Source of the DNA: Chloroflexota bacterium
GTDB lineage: Bacteria > Chloroflexota > UBA11872 > UBA12225 > JAJDUF01
Reading direction: 5' to 3'
DNA: 64,000 bases
NCBI GenBank assembly: GCA_022826725.1
Contig: JAJDUF010000006.1
Span: forward strand, 149,519 to 213,518
A model generated the notes under the pieces. The model saw only the letters and a program-made list of their open reading frames with translations. It made no database searches and was not told the origin of the DNA. A program made the position numbers and the translations under genes. The number at the start of each line of letters is the position of its first letter. Within the stretch, counting starts at the first letter, position 1. Positions 28,618 to 36,939 of the stretch are shown here, in pieces.

Positions 28618-28899
28618 GTGATCATCAGTTTCAAGGACCGAAGAACCGAGCGGTTTTTCCAAGGTCAAAGGATTCGGGATTTCCAGGGCTTTGCCGACCA
28701 GGCGATACGCCGGCTTACCGTCCTAGACAACGCGGTGTCCTTACTAGACTTGGCGGGCCTTCGGAGCAACCGGCTTGAGTCGTTGTCGGGTGATCGAGCG
28801 GGGCAATACAGCATTCGGATCAACCGGCAGTGGCGAATCTGCTTTCGCTGGGAAGATGACGGACCTTACGATGTGGAGATCGTAGACTATCACCAGTGA
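28618..28899 (+). CDS. higB: HigB family toxin (RelE-like mRNA interferase)
   Basis: A 93-residue toxin of the plasmid-maintenance HigB family: SFKDRRTERFFQG at the N-terminus, a middle helix with LDLAGLRSNRLESLSGDRAGQYSIRIN, and RICFRWEDDGPYDVEIVDYH at the end. The basic Arg/Tyr residues expected in the ribosome-bound active site are present. I choose the GTG at 28618 because family members begin exactly here; the frame extends to 28567. It is upstream of its antitoxin, the usual higBA order, with 12 bp between the stop and the antitoxin ATG. A near-palindrome at about 28573-28590 may be the HigA operator. Confidence 0.9.
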   Translation: MIISFKDRRTERFFQGQRIRDFQGFADQAIRRLTVLDNAVSLLDLAGLRSNRLESLSGDRAGQYSIRINRQWRICFRWEDDGPYDVEIVDYHQ

Positions 28900-28911
28900 G
28901 GTTTGATAACC

Positions 28912-29223
28912 ATGAGCATCAAGAACGGCCTACGGCCGGTGCATCCGGGCGAGATATTGCGCGACGAGCTTGACGAGCTAGGTATGTCGGCCAGCGCGTT
29001 GGCCGCGGCGTTGGCCGTTCCGCCCAGCCGAGTGACCGCAATCTTGCGGGGCGAACGCGGCATCACTGCCGACATGGCGCTCCGCTTGTCGCGGTATCTC
29101 GGCACGACACCGCAGCTATGGTTGAACCTCCAGCAGACCTTCGAGCTGCGCGTGGCGGAGCTTCACACCGGGCAGGACATCGTAGAGCGGGTCCTGCCGA
29201 GAGAGACAGCGCTCGTTAGTTGA
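28912..29223 (+). CDS. higA: HigA family antitoxin
   Basis: A 103-residue antitoxin with an XRE-type helix-turn-helix: RPVHPGEILRDELDELGMSASALAAALAVPPSRVTAILRGERGITADMALRLSRYLG. This is the standard HigA layout (VHPGE... and the ...TTPQLWLNLQ motif). It should bind HigB and repress the pair. I use the ATG at 28912, with GAGG 10 bases upstream; a TTG at 28903 is a less likely start. The toxin-antitoxin pair separates ctaA-ctaB from sco. Confidence 0.92.
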   Translation: MSIKNGLRPVHPGEILRDELDELGMSASALAAALAVPPSRVTAILRGERGITADMALRLSRYLGTTPQLWLNLQQTFELRVAELHTGQDIVERVLPRETALVS

Positions 29224-29254
29224 TCGGCGGGCCGGCCAAACTGGTTCCCGCGCC

Positions 29255-29872
29255 ATGAAGACGGCGACTCGGCGTGTCCTCGGCGGTGTTGGGCTGGGGC
29301 TGGTGGCGGCCACGCTCGGCGGGTGCGGCGCGGGGGCGGAGGAGCTGCCGAGCTACGGCGCGGCGCCGATATTTGCACTGACCGACCAGCACGGGCAGCC
29401 GTTCGGCAGCGCGGATATTGGCCAGCGGGCAGCATTGGTCAGCTTCGTCTTCACGACCTGTACGGAGTGGTGCCCAGTCCTCAGCCCCAAGCTCCGCGAA
29501 ACACAGGAACAACTCCGCGCCGACGGCCTGCTCGGCAGCAAGGTGCTGCTCCTCTCTATCACCGTAGACCCGCAACGGGATACCCCCGACAAACTGGCGG
29601 CCTACGCCCGGCGCTACGCGGCCGATCCGAGCCACTGGCGCTTTCTGACCGGGCCGCCGGAGGAGATCCAACGTGTGGTCGTCGGTGGTTTTCGGGTAGG
29701 GTTGTTGCAGCCAGCGCCAACGGCCCGCGACAGTGCCGCGGTGCCGCTGACGATCACGCACAGCAACCGCTTCGTGGTCGTGGACGGGGCCGGGCAGATC
29801 CGCGGCTATCTGCGTGGTGAGGAGGTCACGCCGGCCGAGATCGTGCGTGCCATTCGGCGGGTGGTGGCGTAG
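29255..29872 (+). CDS. SCO1/SenC/PrrC copper chaperone
   Basis: A 205-residue thioredoxin-fold lipoprotein. The signal ends in LGGCG. The copper site is FTTCTEWCPVLSPK (CxxxCP) with the distal His in LTITHSNRFVV. VDPQRDTPDKLAAYARRY is the family's conserved strand-helix. Such proteins insert copper into the CuA site of oxidase subunit II, here ctaC at 13.7 kb. It lies 31 bp after higA, so the HigBA pair was probably inserted into a ctaA-ctaB-sco operon. Confidence 0.93.
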   Translation: MKTATRRVLGGVGLGLVAATLGGCGAGAEELPSYGAAPIFALTDQHGQPFGSADIGQRAALVSFVFTTCTEWCPVLSPKLRETQEQLRADGLLGSKVLLLSITVDPQRDTPDKLAAYARRYAADPSHWRFLTGPPEEIQRVVVGGFRVGLLQPAPTARDSAAVPLTITHSNRFVVVDGAGQIRGYLRGEEVTPAEIVRAIRRVVA

Positions 29873-30002
29873 GTAGACCGGGCCGACAGTGGCCCCCACC
29901 CTCACCCTCCCCCGTGCTGACGCACAGGGGAGGGAACGTGCTGACCCTCTGCCGCGGCGGCGGTCAGAGGGACCTGAAAATGAAAGGAAGCGAGGCGAGG
30001 TG

Positions 30003-30953
30003 ATGAGCAAGTTGCAAGTGGCGGTGATCGGCTGTGGCGGTCGTGGTCGCGGGTATCTCCGGGAGCTGACCGATTTCGAAGACACCGACGTGGTGGCAGT
30101 GTGCGATCTCGTGGCGGCGATCCGTGAGCCGGTCGCGGCCGAGTTTGCGGTGCCGCGCCAGTACGAGTCTATCGAGGAGATGCTGGACGTGGAGACGCTC
30201 GACGCCGTATTCGTAGCGACCCCGGCGCACCTGAATGCCACGTGCGCGCTGCCCTGTCTGGAGCGCGGGGTCAATACGCTGCTGGAGAAGCCGCCGGGGT
30301 TGAGCGTGGCCGAAACGACGGGACTACGCGATGCAGCGCGGCGGACGGGCGCGAAGGGGATGGTCGGCTGGCAGCGCCGCTTCAATCCCTACATCCGGCA
30401 GGCGCGGCGGATGATCGAGGAGCGCGGCCCAATCGTGCAGCTGGTCGGTGAGTTCCACAAGAGCATCACCGGGCTGGAGGCTGCGGGGCGCTGGCCGGAG
30501 CAAGTGATGGACAACATGCTCCTGGAGAGTCCCATCCACGCGATAGATGTCACGCGGGCGCTGGCGGGTGGCGAGGTCGTCGAGGTACATAGCGTGGTGC
30601 AACGGCGCCTGTCGCGCTACAAGGACGTTCATGCTGCGCTGGTGCTCTTCGACAACGGCTGCGTGTTGCAGGTGAGCGCCGCCTATTCGGGTGGGAGCCG
30701 CTTGGAGCGGTACGAGATTCACGGACGCGACATCTCGGCATACCTGGAGGGGGTGTCGGAAGGCGTGGCGGTCTACGACGGTCAGACGCAGGAGCTGGCC
30801 GGCGAGGGGCCGGCAGCGACCATCGCGCAGAACCGCTTCTTCCTCGACTGCGTCAAGGAAGATCGTCCGGTGACACTGCCCGCGGCCAACCTGGATGAGG
30901 CGGTCAAGACCATGGAGCTTGCCGAGCGGATTCTGGCCGGCTTGCGCTCGTAG
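30003..30953 (+). CDS. Gfo/Idh/MocA family oxidoreductase
   Basis: A 316-residue NAD(P)-dependent sugar or polyol dehydrogenase. The Rossmann start is LQVAVIGCGGRGRGY, followed by the usual D-A-VFVATP and the EKPPGLS motif (Lys of the catalytic EKP). The C-terminal alpha/beta domain contains NMLLESPIHAIDV with the expected Asp and His. The start is at ATG 30003 with GAGG 5 bases upstream; the frame runs upstream from 29889. The substrate cannot be read from the sequence. It is one of four family members in the window. Confidence 0.93.
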   Translation: MSKLQVAVIGCGGRGRGYLRELTDFEDTDVVAVCDLVAAIREPVAAEFAVPRQYESIEEMLDVETLDAVFVATPAHLNATCALPCLERGVNTLLEKPPGLSVAETTGLRDAARRTGAKGMVGWQRRFNPYIRQARRMIEERGPIVQLVGEFHKSITGLEAAGRWPEQVMDNMLLESPIHAIDVTRALAGGEVVEVHSVVQRRLSRYKDVHAALVLFDNGCVLQVSAAYSGGSRLERYEIHGRDISAYLEGVSEGVAVYDGQTQELAGEGPAATIAQNRFFLDCVKEDRPVTLPAANLDEAVKTMELAERILAGLRS

Positions 30954-30974
30954 CGGCCGCAGTTCACTCATGCC

Positions 30975-31019
30975 CTGGCCCCCCTATGGTCCCCCCGTTG
31001 CGACGGGGGGACGGGGCCA
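30975..31019. repeat. Dispersed palindromic repeat family R2 (copy 3)
   Basis: CCCCCCTATGGTCCCCCC, GTTGCGA spacer, GGGGGGACGGGG. It lies between the convergent dehydrogenase genes, where it can end both transcripts. Confidence 0.8.
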
Positions 31020-31060
31020 TGCGTACCTACCTGTTATCGTGGGACAGTGGCCCTCCGGTC

Positions 31061-32131
31061 CTAGCGGTAGAGATCGCGCACCGCTACGGGCTGACCGCCA
31101 CCGTCGGCCGAACGGTAGGCGGCGTCCAGTAGCTCGACGACCCGCAGGCCCACCTCGCCCGGCGAGCGATTCGGCGCCTGGCCGAGGATCACGTCCACCA
31201 GGTTCGCGGCGGTGGCAAAGCGCGGATACGAGTCGTCGCCTGCCAGGGGTCCGTAGCGTCGCTCCGTGCCGTCGTGCTTGCGTACCGTCAGGGTGCCCTG
31301 CACCTGCTCCAGTAGCAGGTAGCCGTTGGCGCAGTAGACGCGAATATCGAGCTGGCCGGCGTCGCCCACGCCGATGTTGCCGGTGCTGCCGAACACCCCC
31401 ACCGCGCCGCCGTCGTACTGCACGGCCATGGCATCCACGAGGTCAACGGGCACGTCGTAGTTGTTCATGAAAGCCGTGACGCTGCGGGCGCGTAGTCCGG
31501 TGACGTAGAAGAGCGAACCGGCGGAGTGGGTGATCTGCAAGTGCGCCTGCCCGCCGCCGGAGCGCTGCACGTCGGCATAGACGTTGCCGGGACCGGTCAC
31601 GGGGAACTGGAAGACGGGGCGATAGGCTTCCGGGTTGGAGCGGTAATACTCCACGACCATCGAGGCGAACAGGCAAGAGGTGTGCTGCACGGGACCAAGC
31701 TCGCCGGACGCGAGCACGTCGCGGGCGGTGCGCGTGACGTCGGTGAAGTGCCAGGGATAGCCGACGATGACCTCGCGCTCCTGGGCCGCCGCCAGGTCGA
31801 GGAGGGCGCGACCGTCCTGGGCGGTCAGCACCATGGGCTTTTCGAGCATGACGTTTATCCCGGCTGCGAGGCACTGCCGGGCGACGGCGTAGTGCGCGGC
31901 GTGGTAGACGGCGACGACGGCGCCATCGAGTGACTCGTTGGCCAGCAACTCGCCAACGTCGTCGTAGGTCCGGTCAATACCGTAGCGTTCGGCGGCCGCG
32001 GCGAGGGCGTCCGGGTTACGGTCGCAGAGGGCGACAAGCTCGGCATCGGGGTGCTCGATCAGGCCCGGGATGTGCGTATAGGTAGACCACCAGCCTGTCC
32101 CGATGACCGCGACGCGCGCTTTTTCTGCCAT
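31061..32131 (-). CDS. Gfo/Idh/MocA family oxidoreductase
   Basis: A 356-residue NAD(P)-binding dehydrogenase: ARVAVIGTGWWSTY at the N-terminus, ELVALCDRNPDAL, the EKPMVL catalytic-Lys motif and a C-terminal domain with GGGQAHLQITHSAG. I start at the ATG 32131; the frame opens at 32155 but GGGGGTG lies 5 bases before 32131. It is convergent with the 30003 gene, with an R2 repeat between. The aromatic pair in the glycine loop (GTGWWS) is seen in members acting on inositols or amino sugars, but the substrate is unknown. Confidence 0.93.
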   Translation of the reverse strand: MAEKARVAVIGTGWWSTYTHIPGLIEHPDAELVALCDRNPDALAAAAERYGIDRTYDDVGELLANESLDGAVVAVYHAAHYAVARQCLAAGINVMLEKPMVLTAQDGRALLDLAAAQEREVIVGYPWHFTDVTRTARDVLASGELGPVQHTSCLFASMVVEYYRSNPEAYRPVFQFPVTGPGNVYADVQRSGGGQAHLQITHSAGSLFYVTGLRARSVTAFMNNYDVPVDLVDAMAVQYDGGAVGVFGSTGNIGVGDAGQLDIRVYCANGYLLLEQVQGTLTVRKHDGTERRYGPLAGDDSYPRFATAANLVDVILGQAPNRSPGEVGLRVVELLDAAYRSADGGGQPVAVRDLYR

Positions 32132-32206
32132 ATCGCACCCCCTACGTCCGCTCACGAGCGGAGGCGTTCGTGTGATGCCGAGTATACCTATCCGGCCCCC
32201 CTTTGG

Positions 32207-32244
32207 GCCTCACGCCCGGCCCCTTCCCTGGCCGGGAAGGGGAG
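32207..32244. repeat. Dispersed palindromic repeat family R1 (copy 2)
   Basis: CCTCACGCCCGGCCCC arm and a CTTCCCTGGCCGGGAAGG stem. It ends 24 bp before the distal stop of the proposed OsmC selenoprotein frame. Confidence 0.65.
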
Positions 32245-32267
32245 TCCACGCGGCGGCGCGGGCGTTG

Positions 32268-32708
32268 TCAGACCTGCTGGTCGGCGGGGTAGGCGACGAC
32301 GGTGATCGCTACGTTGGTTGCCACGGCAACCGCTCGGTAGAGCGGTCACCTGTCTTTGTAGACACCGACGAGTTGCTCTGCTTGGTCTTGCGAGAGGCCG
32401 TGGAGGTCGAAGCGGAGGCTGACGCTGGCAAAGTCGGCGAGGTTGTCGGGGTGGCGTGCGCCCTCGATGGCGACCTCGGCCCGCTGTAACGGGATGCCGT
32501 CCTCCGCGGCGCGTCCCTCGATCAGGAGTGCCCCACACGCGGAGACGCCGGCTAGGAAGGACTCCGCCGGGGTCAGTGCCTCGGCCGGGCCGCCGGCGTG
32601 CCCGGCGTGGTCAATGACGAAATGGTTGGTGCGGGCGCTGTTGAGCGCTCGGCCGGGGATGCCGGTCGTCACGGACTGCACCCGATTGATCTGCATGGTG
32701 GCACTCAT
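32268..32708 (-). CDS. OsmC family protein, candidate selenoprotein with in-frame UGA
   Basis: OsmC/Ohr-fold peroxidase-like protein. Residues 1-120 contain the family core with the first catalytic Cys58 (GVSACGAL). The frame then meets UGA (32348-32346) right after VYKDR, where relatives have the second catalytic Cys followed by Pro. Beyond it the same frame continues PLYRAVAVATN and 14 further codons to a UGA stop at 32270-32268, giving 146 residues, the normal family length. A hairpin GGTTGC-CGTG-GCAACC (32331-32316) starts 14 bases after the UGA and has GU in its loop, resembling a bacterial SECIS. The ATG at 32708 has AGGAGG upstream. If not decoded, the product is a 120-residue truncated protein lacking its second Cys. 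Confidence 0.7.
32316..32331 (-). promoter_or_regulatory. Candidate SECIS hairpin
   Basis: 6-bp perfect stem with a CGTG loop, 14 bases after the in-frame UGA of the OsmC gene. A second, lower helix is possible (CTAC with GTAG). A competing 7-bp hairpin that includes the A of the UGA itself (ACCGCTC / GAGCGGT) overlaps it. Confidence 0.5.
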
Positions 32709-32769
32709 ATTGTGCTTCCTCCTCACAAGTGGGTTGGTCGTGTGCCTGGCGTTGCTCACTACGCCGGTG

Positions 32770-32982
32770 TCACTGCCGCGTGCCGTTCGTCAGCCAACGG
32801 TATAGATACTTGGCGATGAAGACGTGGCCGAGGCTGGACCCTGCTCCAGTGACACTGAACATCGAGGTGATAACGATGAAGTCTGCCGTTTCAGCCTGTC
32901 CGGGAAAGGTAGCGGCCAGGAATACCAGGCCGATGATGGCGCCGATCAAGCCTCCTACGACGAGAGCGGTGACGAGCACCAT
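32770..32982 (-). CDS. Small two-helix membrane protein, paralogue A
   Basis: A 70-residue protein with a Gly-rich first helix (LVVGGLIGAIIGLVFLAATF) and a second hydrophobic segment ending in SLGHVFIAKYLYRWL. It is clearly related to the next gene upstream, sharing GAIIG, a central VTSMFSVTGAG-type region and SLGHV. This looks like a tandem duplication. The ATG at 32982 has GGAGAG 6 bases upstream. No assigned function. Confidence 0.7.
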   Translation of the reverse strand: MVLVTALVVGGLIGAIIGLVFLAATFPGQAETADFIVITSMFSVTGAGSSLGHVFIAKYLYRWLTNGTRQ

Positions 32983-33020
32983 CGGTTACTCTCCGGTCCA
33001 GAGGTCGCCTTGCCGCCCGC

Positions 33021-33233
33021 TCATCGGGGCTGGCCCGTTCGCAGCCAACGGGGCACGCGCTCGGTGATGAGCACGTGACCGAGGCTGGCAAGCGCTCCCG
33101 TGCCGCCGAACATCAAGCCTATGCCTACAAAGGCCGTTGCCGGGTTGACGACGTACATGACCGTGACCATGAAGATGAAACCGATGATGGCGCCAATCAC
33201 GAACCCGATGCCGGCAGCGGTTAGCAGGGCCAT
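33021..33233 (-). CDS. Small two-helix membrane protein, paralogue B
   Basis: A 70-residue paralogue of the preceding entry: GIGFVIGAIIGFIFMVTVMYV, a middle GLMFGGTGALASLGHVLITE and a basic end with PRWLRTG. ATG at 33233, with GAGGAG 3 bases upstream (a TTG one codon earlier is an alternative). The pair may be stress-linked small membrane proteins since OsmC follows, but this is only inferred from position. Confidence 0.7.
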   Translation of the reverse strand: MALLTAAGIGFVIGAIIGFIFMVTVMYVVNPATAFVGIGLMFGGTGALASLGHVLITERVPRWLRTGQPR

Positions 33234-33258
33234 CAACTCCTCTCTTGCCGGGCGGATA

Positions 33259-33298
33259 CTGCCCCCCTATGGCCCCCCTCGCTGTGCAGGGGGACATG
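33259..33298. repeat. Dispersed palindromic repeat family R2 (copy 4)
   Basis: GCCCCCCTATGGCCCCCC arm, CGCTGTG spacer, AGGGGGACAT. It lies in the divergent gap before the 33495 dehydrogenase gene. Confidence 0.75.
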
Positions 33299-33494
33299 GA
33301 TTCGCGCGGGCGCGAATGACCGGGCAGCATCAACGGTGCTTCGGTCGTAGCCGAGTGTAGCGCAGGAAGGCCGGGCTGTCAGGGCGGGATACACGCGCGG
33401 CGCGGTACACTGCGGCCGGTACGTTGACTGCCGGTCTCAGGCCCGGTCGCCGCCGGGGTGGAGCGGCGCCGGGTGGAAGGAGCGAGGGAGGACG

Positions 33495-34553
33495 ATGATG
33501 GCGCGGGAGTATCGGGTCGGTCTGATCGGCTGCGGCCGGATGGGTGCGACGATTGACGATGAGGTGCGGGACCATCCGCACAGCGACTTGTGGATACCAT
33601 TCTCGCACGCCGCGGGCTACGTGGCGGTGGAGCGGACCAGCTTGGTGGCGGTGGCCGACGCGATCCCGGAGAAGGCCGAGGCGATCCGGCAGCGTTATGG
33701 CGCGCAGCGGGCCTACACGGACTACCGCGAGATGATCGAGCGGGAGCGGTTGGACATCGTCAGCGTGGCGACCCGACCGGCGACGCACCGCGAGATCGTC
33801 GTCTACGCCGCCGAGCACGGGGTCAAGGGTATTTACTGCGAAAAGCCGCTCTGCTGCTCGATGGCCGAGGCCGACGACATCGTGGCTGCCTGTGAGAAGC
33901 ACGGCGTGAAATTCAACTATGGTGCCCAGCGCCGGTACATGGCGTTGTATCATCGGCTGCGCGAGCTGATTGCCGGTGGTGAGATCGGCGAGGTGCGGGG
34001 GATTACGGCGCATACCGCCCCTAGCTCGGCGCAGTGGGGGTTGACGCACACCTCCGATATGTTGCTGCTACTGGCGGGCGATCCCACGATCGAGCTGGTG
34101 CAGAGTACCGTTGACCTCGGCGGCGTGGAGTTCTCCGGCAACCACCTCGCCACGGACCCGCGGGTGACCTCGGCCTATGTCGGCTTCAGCAACGGCATCC
34201 CGGGCTACGTCGTCACCGGACTGGGGACGGAGTTCGAGGTGATCGGCACGAAAGGCGCGGTGCGGACGCTGAACAACGGCGCTCAGGTTCAACTACGGCG
34301 CGCGGATGACCGGCACGGGGTCCTGGCAGATGTACCGTTCCCCGACACGCCGCGGATCAGCGGGACGGTGAAGGGCATCGAGGACATCGTTGAGGCGCTG
34401 GATACCGGACGGGAGACGCAGGGCCACGTCCGCCTGGCACACCGCAGCCAGGAGATGATCCTGGGCTTTGTGGAATCTCACCGGCAGGGAGGGCGCCGCA
34501 TCCCCCTGCCATTGGCTAACCGGGAGTTGTACGTCGGCCGGCCCGATTGGTAG
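33495..34553 (+). CDS. Gfo/Idh/MocA family oxidoreductase
   Basis: A 352-residue dehydrogenase: YRVGLIGCGRMGATI, VAVADAIPEK, the EKPLCCSM catalytic-Lys motif, and C-terminal NNGAQVQLRR. A second ATG (33498) is also possible. The first Asp-rich stretch (DDEVRDHP) lies in an insertion after the glycine loop, which is unlike the other copies here. Substrate unknown. It is followed by a compound R1 repeat and then a radical SAM gene. Confidence 0.92.
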   Translation: MMAREYRVGLIGCGRMGATIDDEVRDHPHSDLWIPFSHAAGYVAVERTSLVAVADAIPEKAEAIRQRYGAQRAYTDYREMIERERLDIVSVATRPATHREIVVYAAEHGVKGIYCEKPLCCSMAEADDIVAACEKHGVKFNYGAQRRYMALYHRLRELIAGGEIGEVRGITAHTAPSSAQWGLTHTSDMLLLLAGDPTIELVQSTVDLGGVEFSGNHLATDPRVTSAYVGFSNGIPGYVVTGLGTEFEVIGTKGAVRTLNNGAQVQLRRADDRHGVLADVPFPDTPRISGTVKGIEDIVEALDTGRETQGHVRLAHRSQEMILGFVESHRQGGRRIPLPLANRELYVGRPDW

Positions 34554-34870
34554 GGGCGCGGCCGGCCCGCCTGTGGTCCTCACCCCCCGGCCCCCTCTCC
34601 ACCATGATGGAGAGGGGGAGTCTGCCCTCACCCCAGCCCTCTCCCACAGGGAGAGGGAGTTGGATTCCCGCTGGCGCGGGAATGACGGGCGCCTAGGCGC
34701 GATGGATCGCGCTCCGACACGCAATACCTCCCGGTGTGCGGGTAAGTAGCCCCCCTACGGCTTAACCTGTGCCTACCCCAGTTAGGTAGGGGCCGGGGGT
34801 GAGGCGTTGATTCGCTTCCCTGGGGTATACTCAGGCCGGGCCGTGGGTGGCGGGTCGGGGAGGAGGCATG
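34554..34870. other. Intergenic stretch with compound R1/R4 repeats
   Basis: No gene. It holds an R1 repeat (34578-34655) joined to a short R4 palindrome (TTCCCGCTGGCGCGGGAA, about 34665-34682) and a TATACT element at 34826, about 45 bp before the start of the radical SAM gene. Confidence 0.5.
34578..34688. repeat. Dispersed palindromic repeats R1 plus R4 (compound copy)
   Basis: R1: CCTCACCCCCCGGCCCCC with a TCTCCACCATGATGGAGA stem. A second C/G stem (CTCTCCC-ACA-GGGAGAG) follows, then an R4 unit TTCCCGC-TGGC-GCGGGAA and ATGACG. The same R1+R4 order recurs at 55004-55081. Confidence 0.75.
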
Positions 34871-36232
34871 ATGGCAAAGCGGGTACGGCGGCCGTTGAGC
34901 GTGCTCATCAAGCCGGCTTCGAGCCGCTGTAATCTACGGTGTACCTACTGCTTCTACCTCGAAAAGCAGGAAATCTATCCCTGGAAGGATCATCCGGCGC
35001 TCACCATTGAGACGTTCCGCACGTTTTGCGAGCAGTACGCCGCGGTCAGCCCGATGCTGGCCTTCAACTGGCAGGGCGGCGAGCCGACGCTGATGGGGCT
35101 GGACTTCTTCCGCGAGGCCGTAGCTATCCAGCGGGAGGTGGCCGACGCGGCGAGCAATGGCCGCACGGTGCCGATTACGAACGCCTTGCAGACGAACGGG
35201 ACGCTGCTCAACGAGGATTGGGCGCAGTTTCTCCGTGACAACGGCTTTCTGGTCGGGATCAGCGTTGACGGTCCGGCGGAGTGGCACGACACCTATCGCT
35301 ACGACACGCGCGGACGCGCCACGCATAGCAAAGTGCTGCACGCGCTTGATCTGCTCCGCGCGCGGGACGTGCCGTTCAATATCCTGACGGTGGTATCGCA
35401 GAGCAACGTCGAGCGACCGCGCGAGCTACTGCACTACCTGGTGGACAACGATCTCTACGATCTTCAGTTCATCCCGTGCATGGAGCGGCTGCCGGCCGAG
35501 CATCCCCATGTCGGCGAACTCACCGATTACTCGATTACGCCGGAGCAGTACGGGCGGTTTCTCACCGACGTGTTCGACGAGTGGGTCAAGATCGGCTACC
35601 ACAAGCTGCGGATCCGGTACTTCGACAACATCATCCAGATGGCGCTCGGGCTGCCGGCGGAGATGTGCCAACTGGCCGTGAGCTGCGGCTACCTGGTGCT
35701 GGAGCACAACGGCGACATCTACCCGTGCGACTTTTTCGTCGAGCCGGAGTGGGTGCTCGGCAACGTGCATGAGCAGACGATTGCCGACATGGTCTCCGGA
35801 CCGCTGTTCCGGCAGTTCAACGACATGAAGCCGGAGGTGAACGAGGAATGCACGCGCTGCCAGTGGCGACCGCTGTGCCACGGCGAGTGCCCGCGCTACC
35901 GCATCAACGGCGGCGGCAGCCACAACGAGCTGACCTACTTCTGCTCATCGTACAAGCAGTTCTTCTCCGCCACGTGGTCGCGGATGGCGCGTGTGGCCGA
36001 TGAGGTCGGGCGCGTGCGGGCGCTGGAGCAAGGGATTCCGCTCCCGGTGCGGCAGCCGGCGCCGGCCGTAGCCGCGGCAGCGCCGACGCAGCACCACGTC
36101 GGGCGCGGCGCGATTCGTCCGCAGCCGGTGATGGGGCGGCCGGCGGCCGGCAGCATGGCAAAGGTTGGGCGGAACGCCCCGTGTCCGTGCGGGAGCGGCA
36201 AGAAGTACAAGCGCTGCCACGGCCGCAGCTAG
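34871..36232 (+). CDS. Anaerobic sulfatase-maturating-type radical SAM enzyme with SEC-C tail
   Basis: A 453-residue radical SAM/SPASM protein. The cluster motif is [13 protein letters not shown] (CxxxCxxC near residue 20), followed by [10 protein letters not shown] and QTNGTLL. SPASM-region cysteines appear as [36 protein letters not shown] and YFC. This matches enzymes that convert Cys or Ser to formylglycine in sulfatases. A linker leads to a SEC-C motif ([16 protein letters not shown]), a zinc-binding module uncommon on this enzyme. I prefer ATG 34871 (GGAGG 7 bases before) over 34868. No sulfatase gene is present in the window. Confidence 0.9.
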   Translation: MAKRVRRPLSVLIKPASSRCNLRCTYCFYLEKQEIYPWKDHPALTIETFRTFCEQYAAVSPMLAFNWQGGEPTLMGLDFFREAVAIQREVADAASNGRTVPITNALQTNGTLLNEDWAQFLRDNGFLVGISVDGPAEWHDTYRYDTRGRATHSKVLHALDLLRARDVPFNILTVVSQSNVERPRELLHYLVDNDLYDLQFIPCMERLPAEHPHVGELTDYSITPEQYGRFLTDVFDEWVKIGYHKLRIRYFDNIIQMALGLPAEMCQLAVSCGYLVLEHNGDIYPCDFFVEPEWVLGNVHEQTIADMVSGPLFRQFNDMKPEVNEECTRCQWRPLCHGECPRYRINGGGSHNELTYFCSSYKQFFSATWSRMARVADEVGRVRALEQGIPLPVRQPAPAVAAAAPTQHHVGRGAIRPQPVMGRPAAGSMAKVGRNAPCPCGSGKKYKRCHGRS

Positions 36233-36269
36233 CGGCGAGCGCGATCCTCCTATTTTCTTTGCTTCCCGC

Positions 36270-36308
36270 TGGCCCCCCTATGGTCCCCCCGCAGTGCAGG
36301 GGGCGGAA
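36270..36308. repeat. Dispersed palindromic repeat family R2 (copy 5)
   Basis: GGCCCCCCTATGGTCCCC, CGCAGTG, CAGGGGGCGG. It lies just after the radical SAM gene stop and may serve as its terminator. Confidence 0.75.
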
Positions 36309-36328
36309 CGCGCCTCACCCTGTGATGG

Positions 36329-36420
36329 ACCTCACCCCCGGCCCCTCTCCAACATTTGGAGAGGGGAGAAAGGGCGGCCCTCACCCTGGCCCTCTCCCGC
36401 GGGGAGAGGGAGACATTCCC
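36329..36420. repeat. Dispersed palindromic repeat family R1 (double copy)
   Basis: CCTCACCCCCGGCCCC with stem CTCTCCAACATTTGGAGAG, followed at once by a second unit, CCTCACCCTGGCCC with CTCTCCCGCGGGGAGAG. Confidence 0.8.
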
Positions 36421-36670
36421 GTGTAGACGGCGACGTTGTCTGCGCTATTCAATTGTGCTGCTGGACGGCGGCTCGCGCCACAATGGCGGACGCGAGGCCG
36501 GTGGGACGCGGGAGGGGTGCTGGCGTGAGAAGCCCGTGTCCGCGGTGGAGCAAGGCCGCGGGTGGGGCGGTACTTGGATGGCGGGATGCACTTGATGGGT
36601 GGTGGGGTGGGCGGGTCGTCGCCCCCTCCCCAGCCCTCCCCCGGAGCAAGCTCCAGGGGAGGGGGGGCGG

Positions 36671-36713
36671 GCCTCACCCCCGGCCCCTCTCCAACATTTG
36701 GAGAGGGGAGCAA
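36671..36713. repeat. Dispersed palindromic repeat family R1
   Basis: Almost identical to the first half of 36329-36420 (same CTCTCCAACATTTGGAGAG stem). Confidence 0.8.
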
Positions 36714-36754
36714 GGGCTGGCCTCCCGGTGGCCCCCCCGCCTTGCGGGGGGAGG

Positions 36755-36780
36755 GGCGCAACATGTTGCGCCCCTACGGG
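36755..36780. repeat. R3 palindrome copy 1
   Basis: GGGGCGCAA-CATG-TTGCGCCCC, a 9-bp perfect stem. A shorter form is at 58119-58136 (CATGTTGCGCCCCTACGG). Confidence 0.6.
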
Positions 36781-36939
36781 GTTGGCAGGCGTAGGCCCGG
36801 ACTTCCGTTGGCGCGAGAATGACGAAGCGGTGTGGTGGGTGTGCGGGTAGATCAGGGTGCGGGGATTGGCAGGGACGCGGGGCAAGCCCTCCTGTCGCCG
36901 CCGGGGTTGGCCGGCCGGCAGGGCGACGGTGGCGTTCGC

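Noticed and set aside
32340..32348. Treating the OsmC gene as simply truncated by a frameshift
   Set aside because: The frame beyond the UGA gives a family-like C-terminus of correct length without any shift, so a recoded or mutated single codon explains it better.
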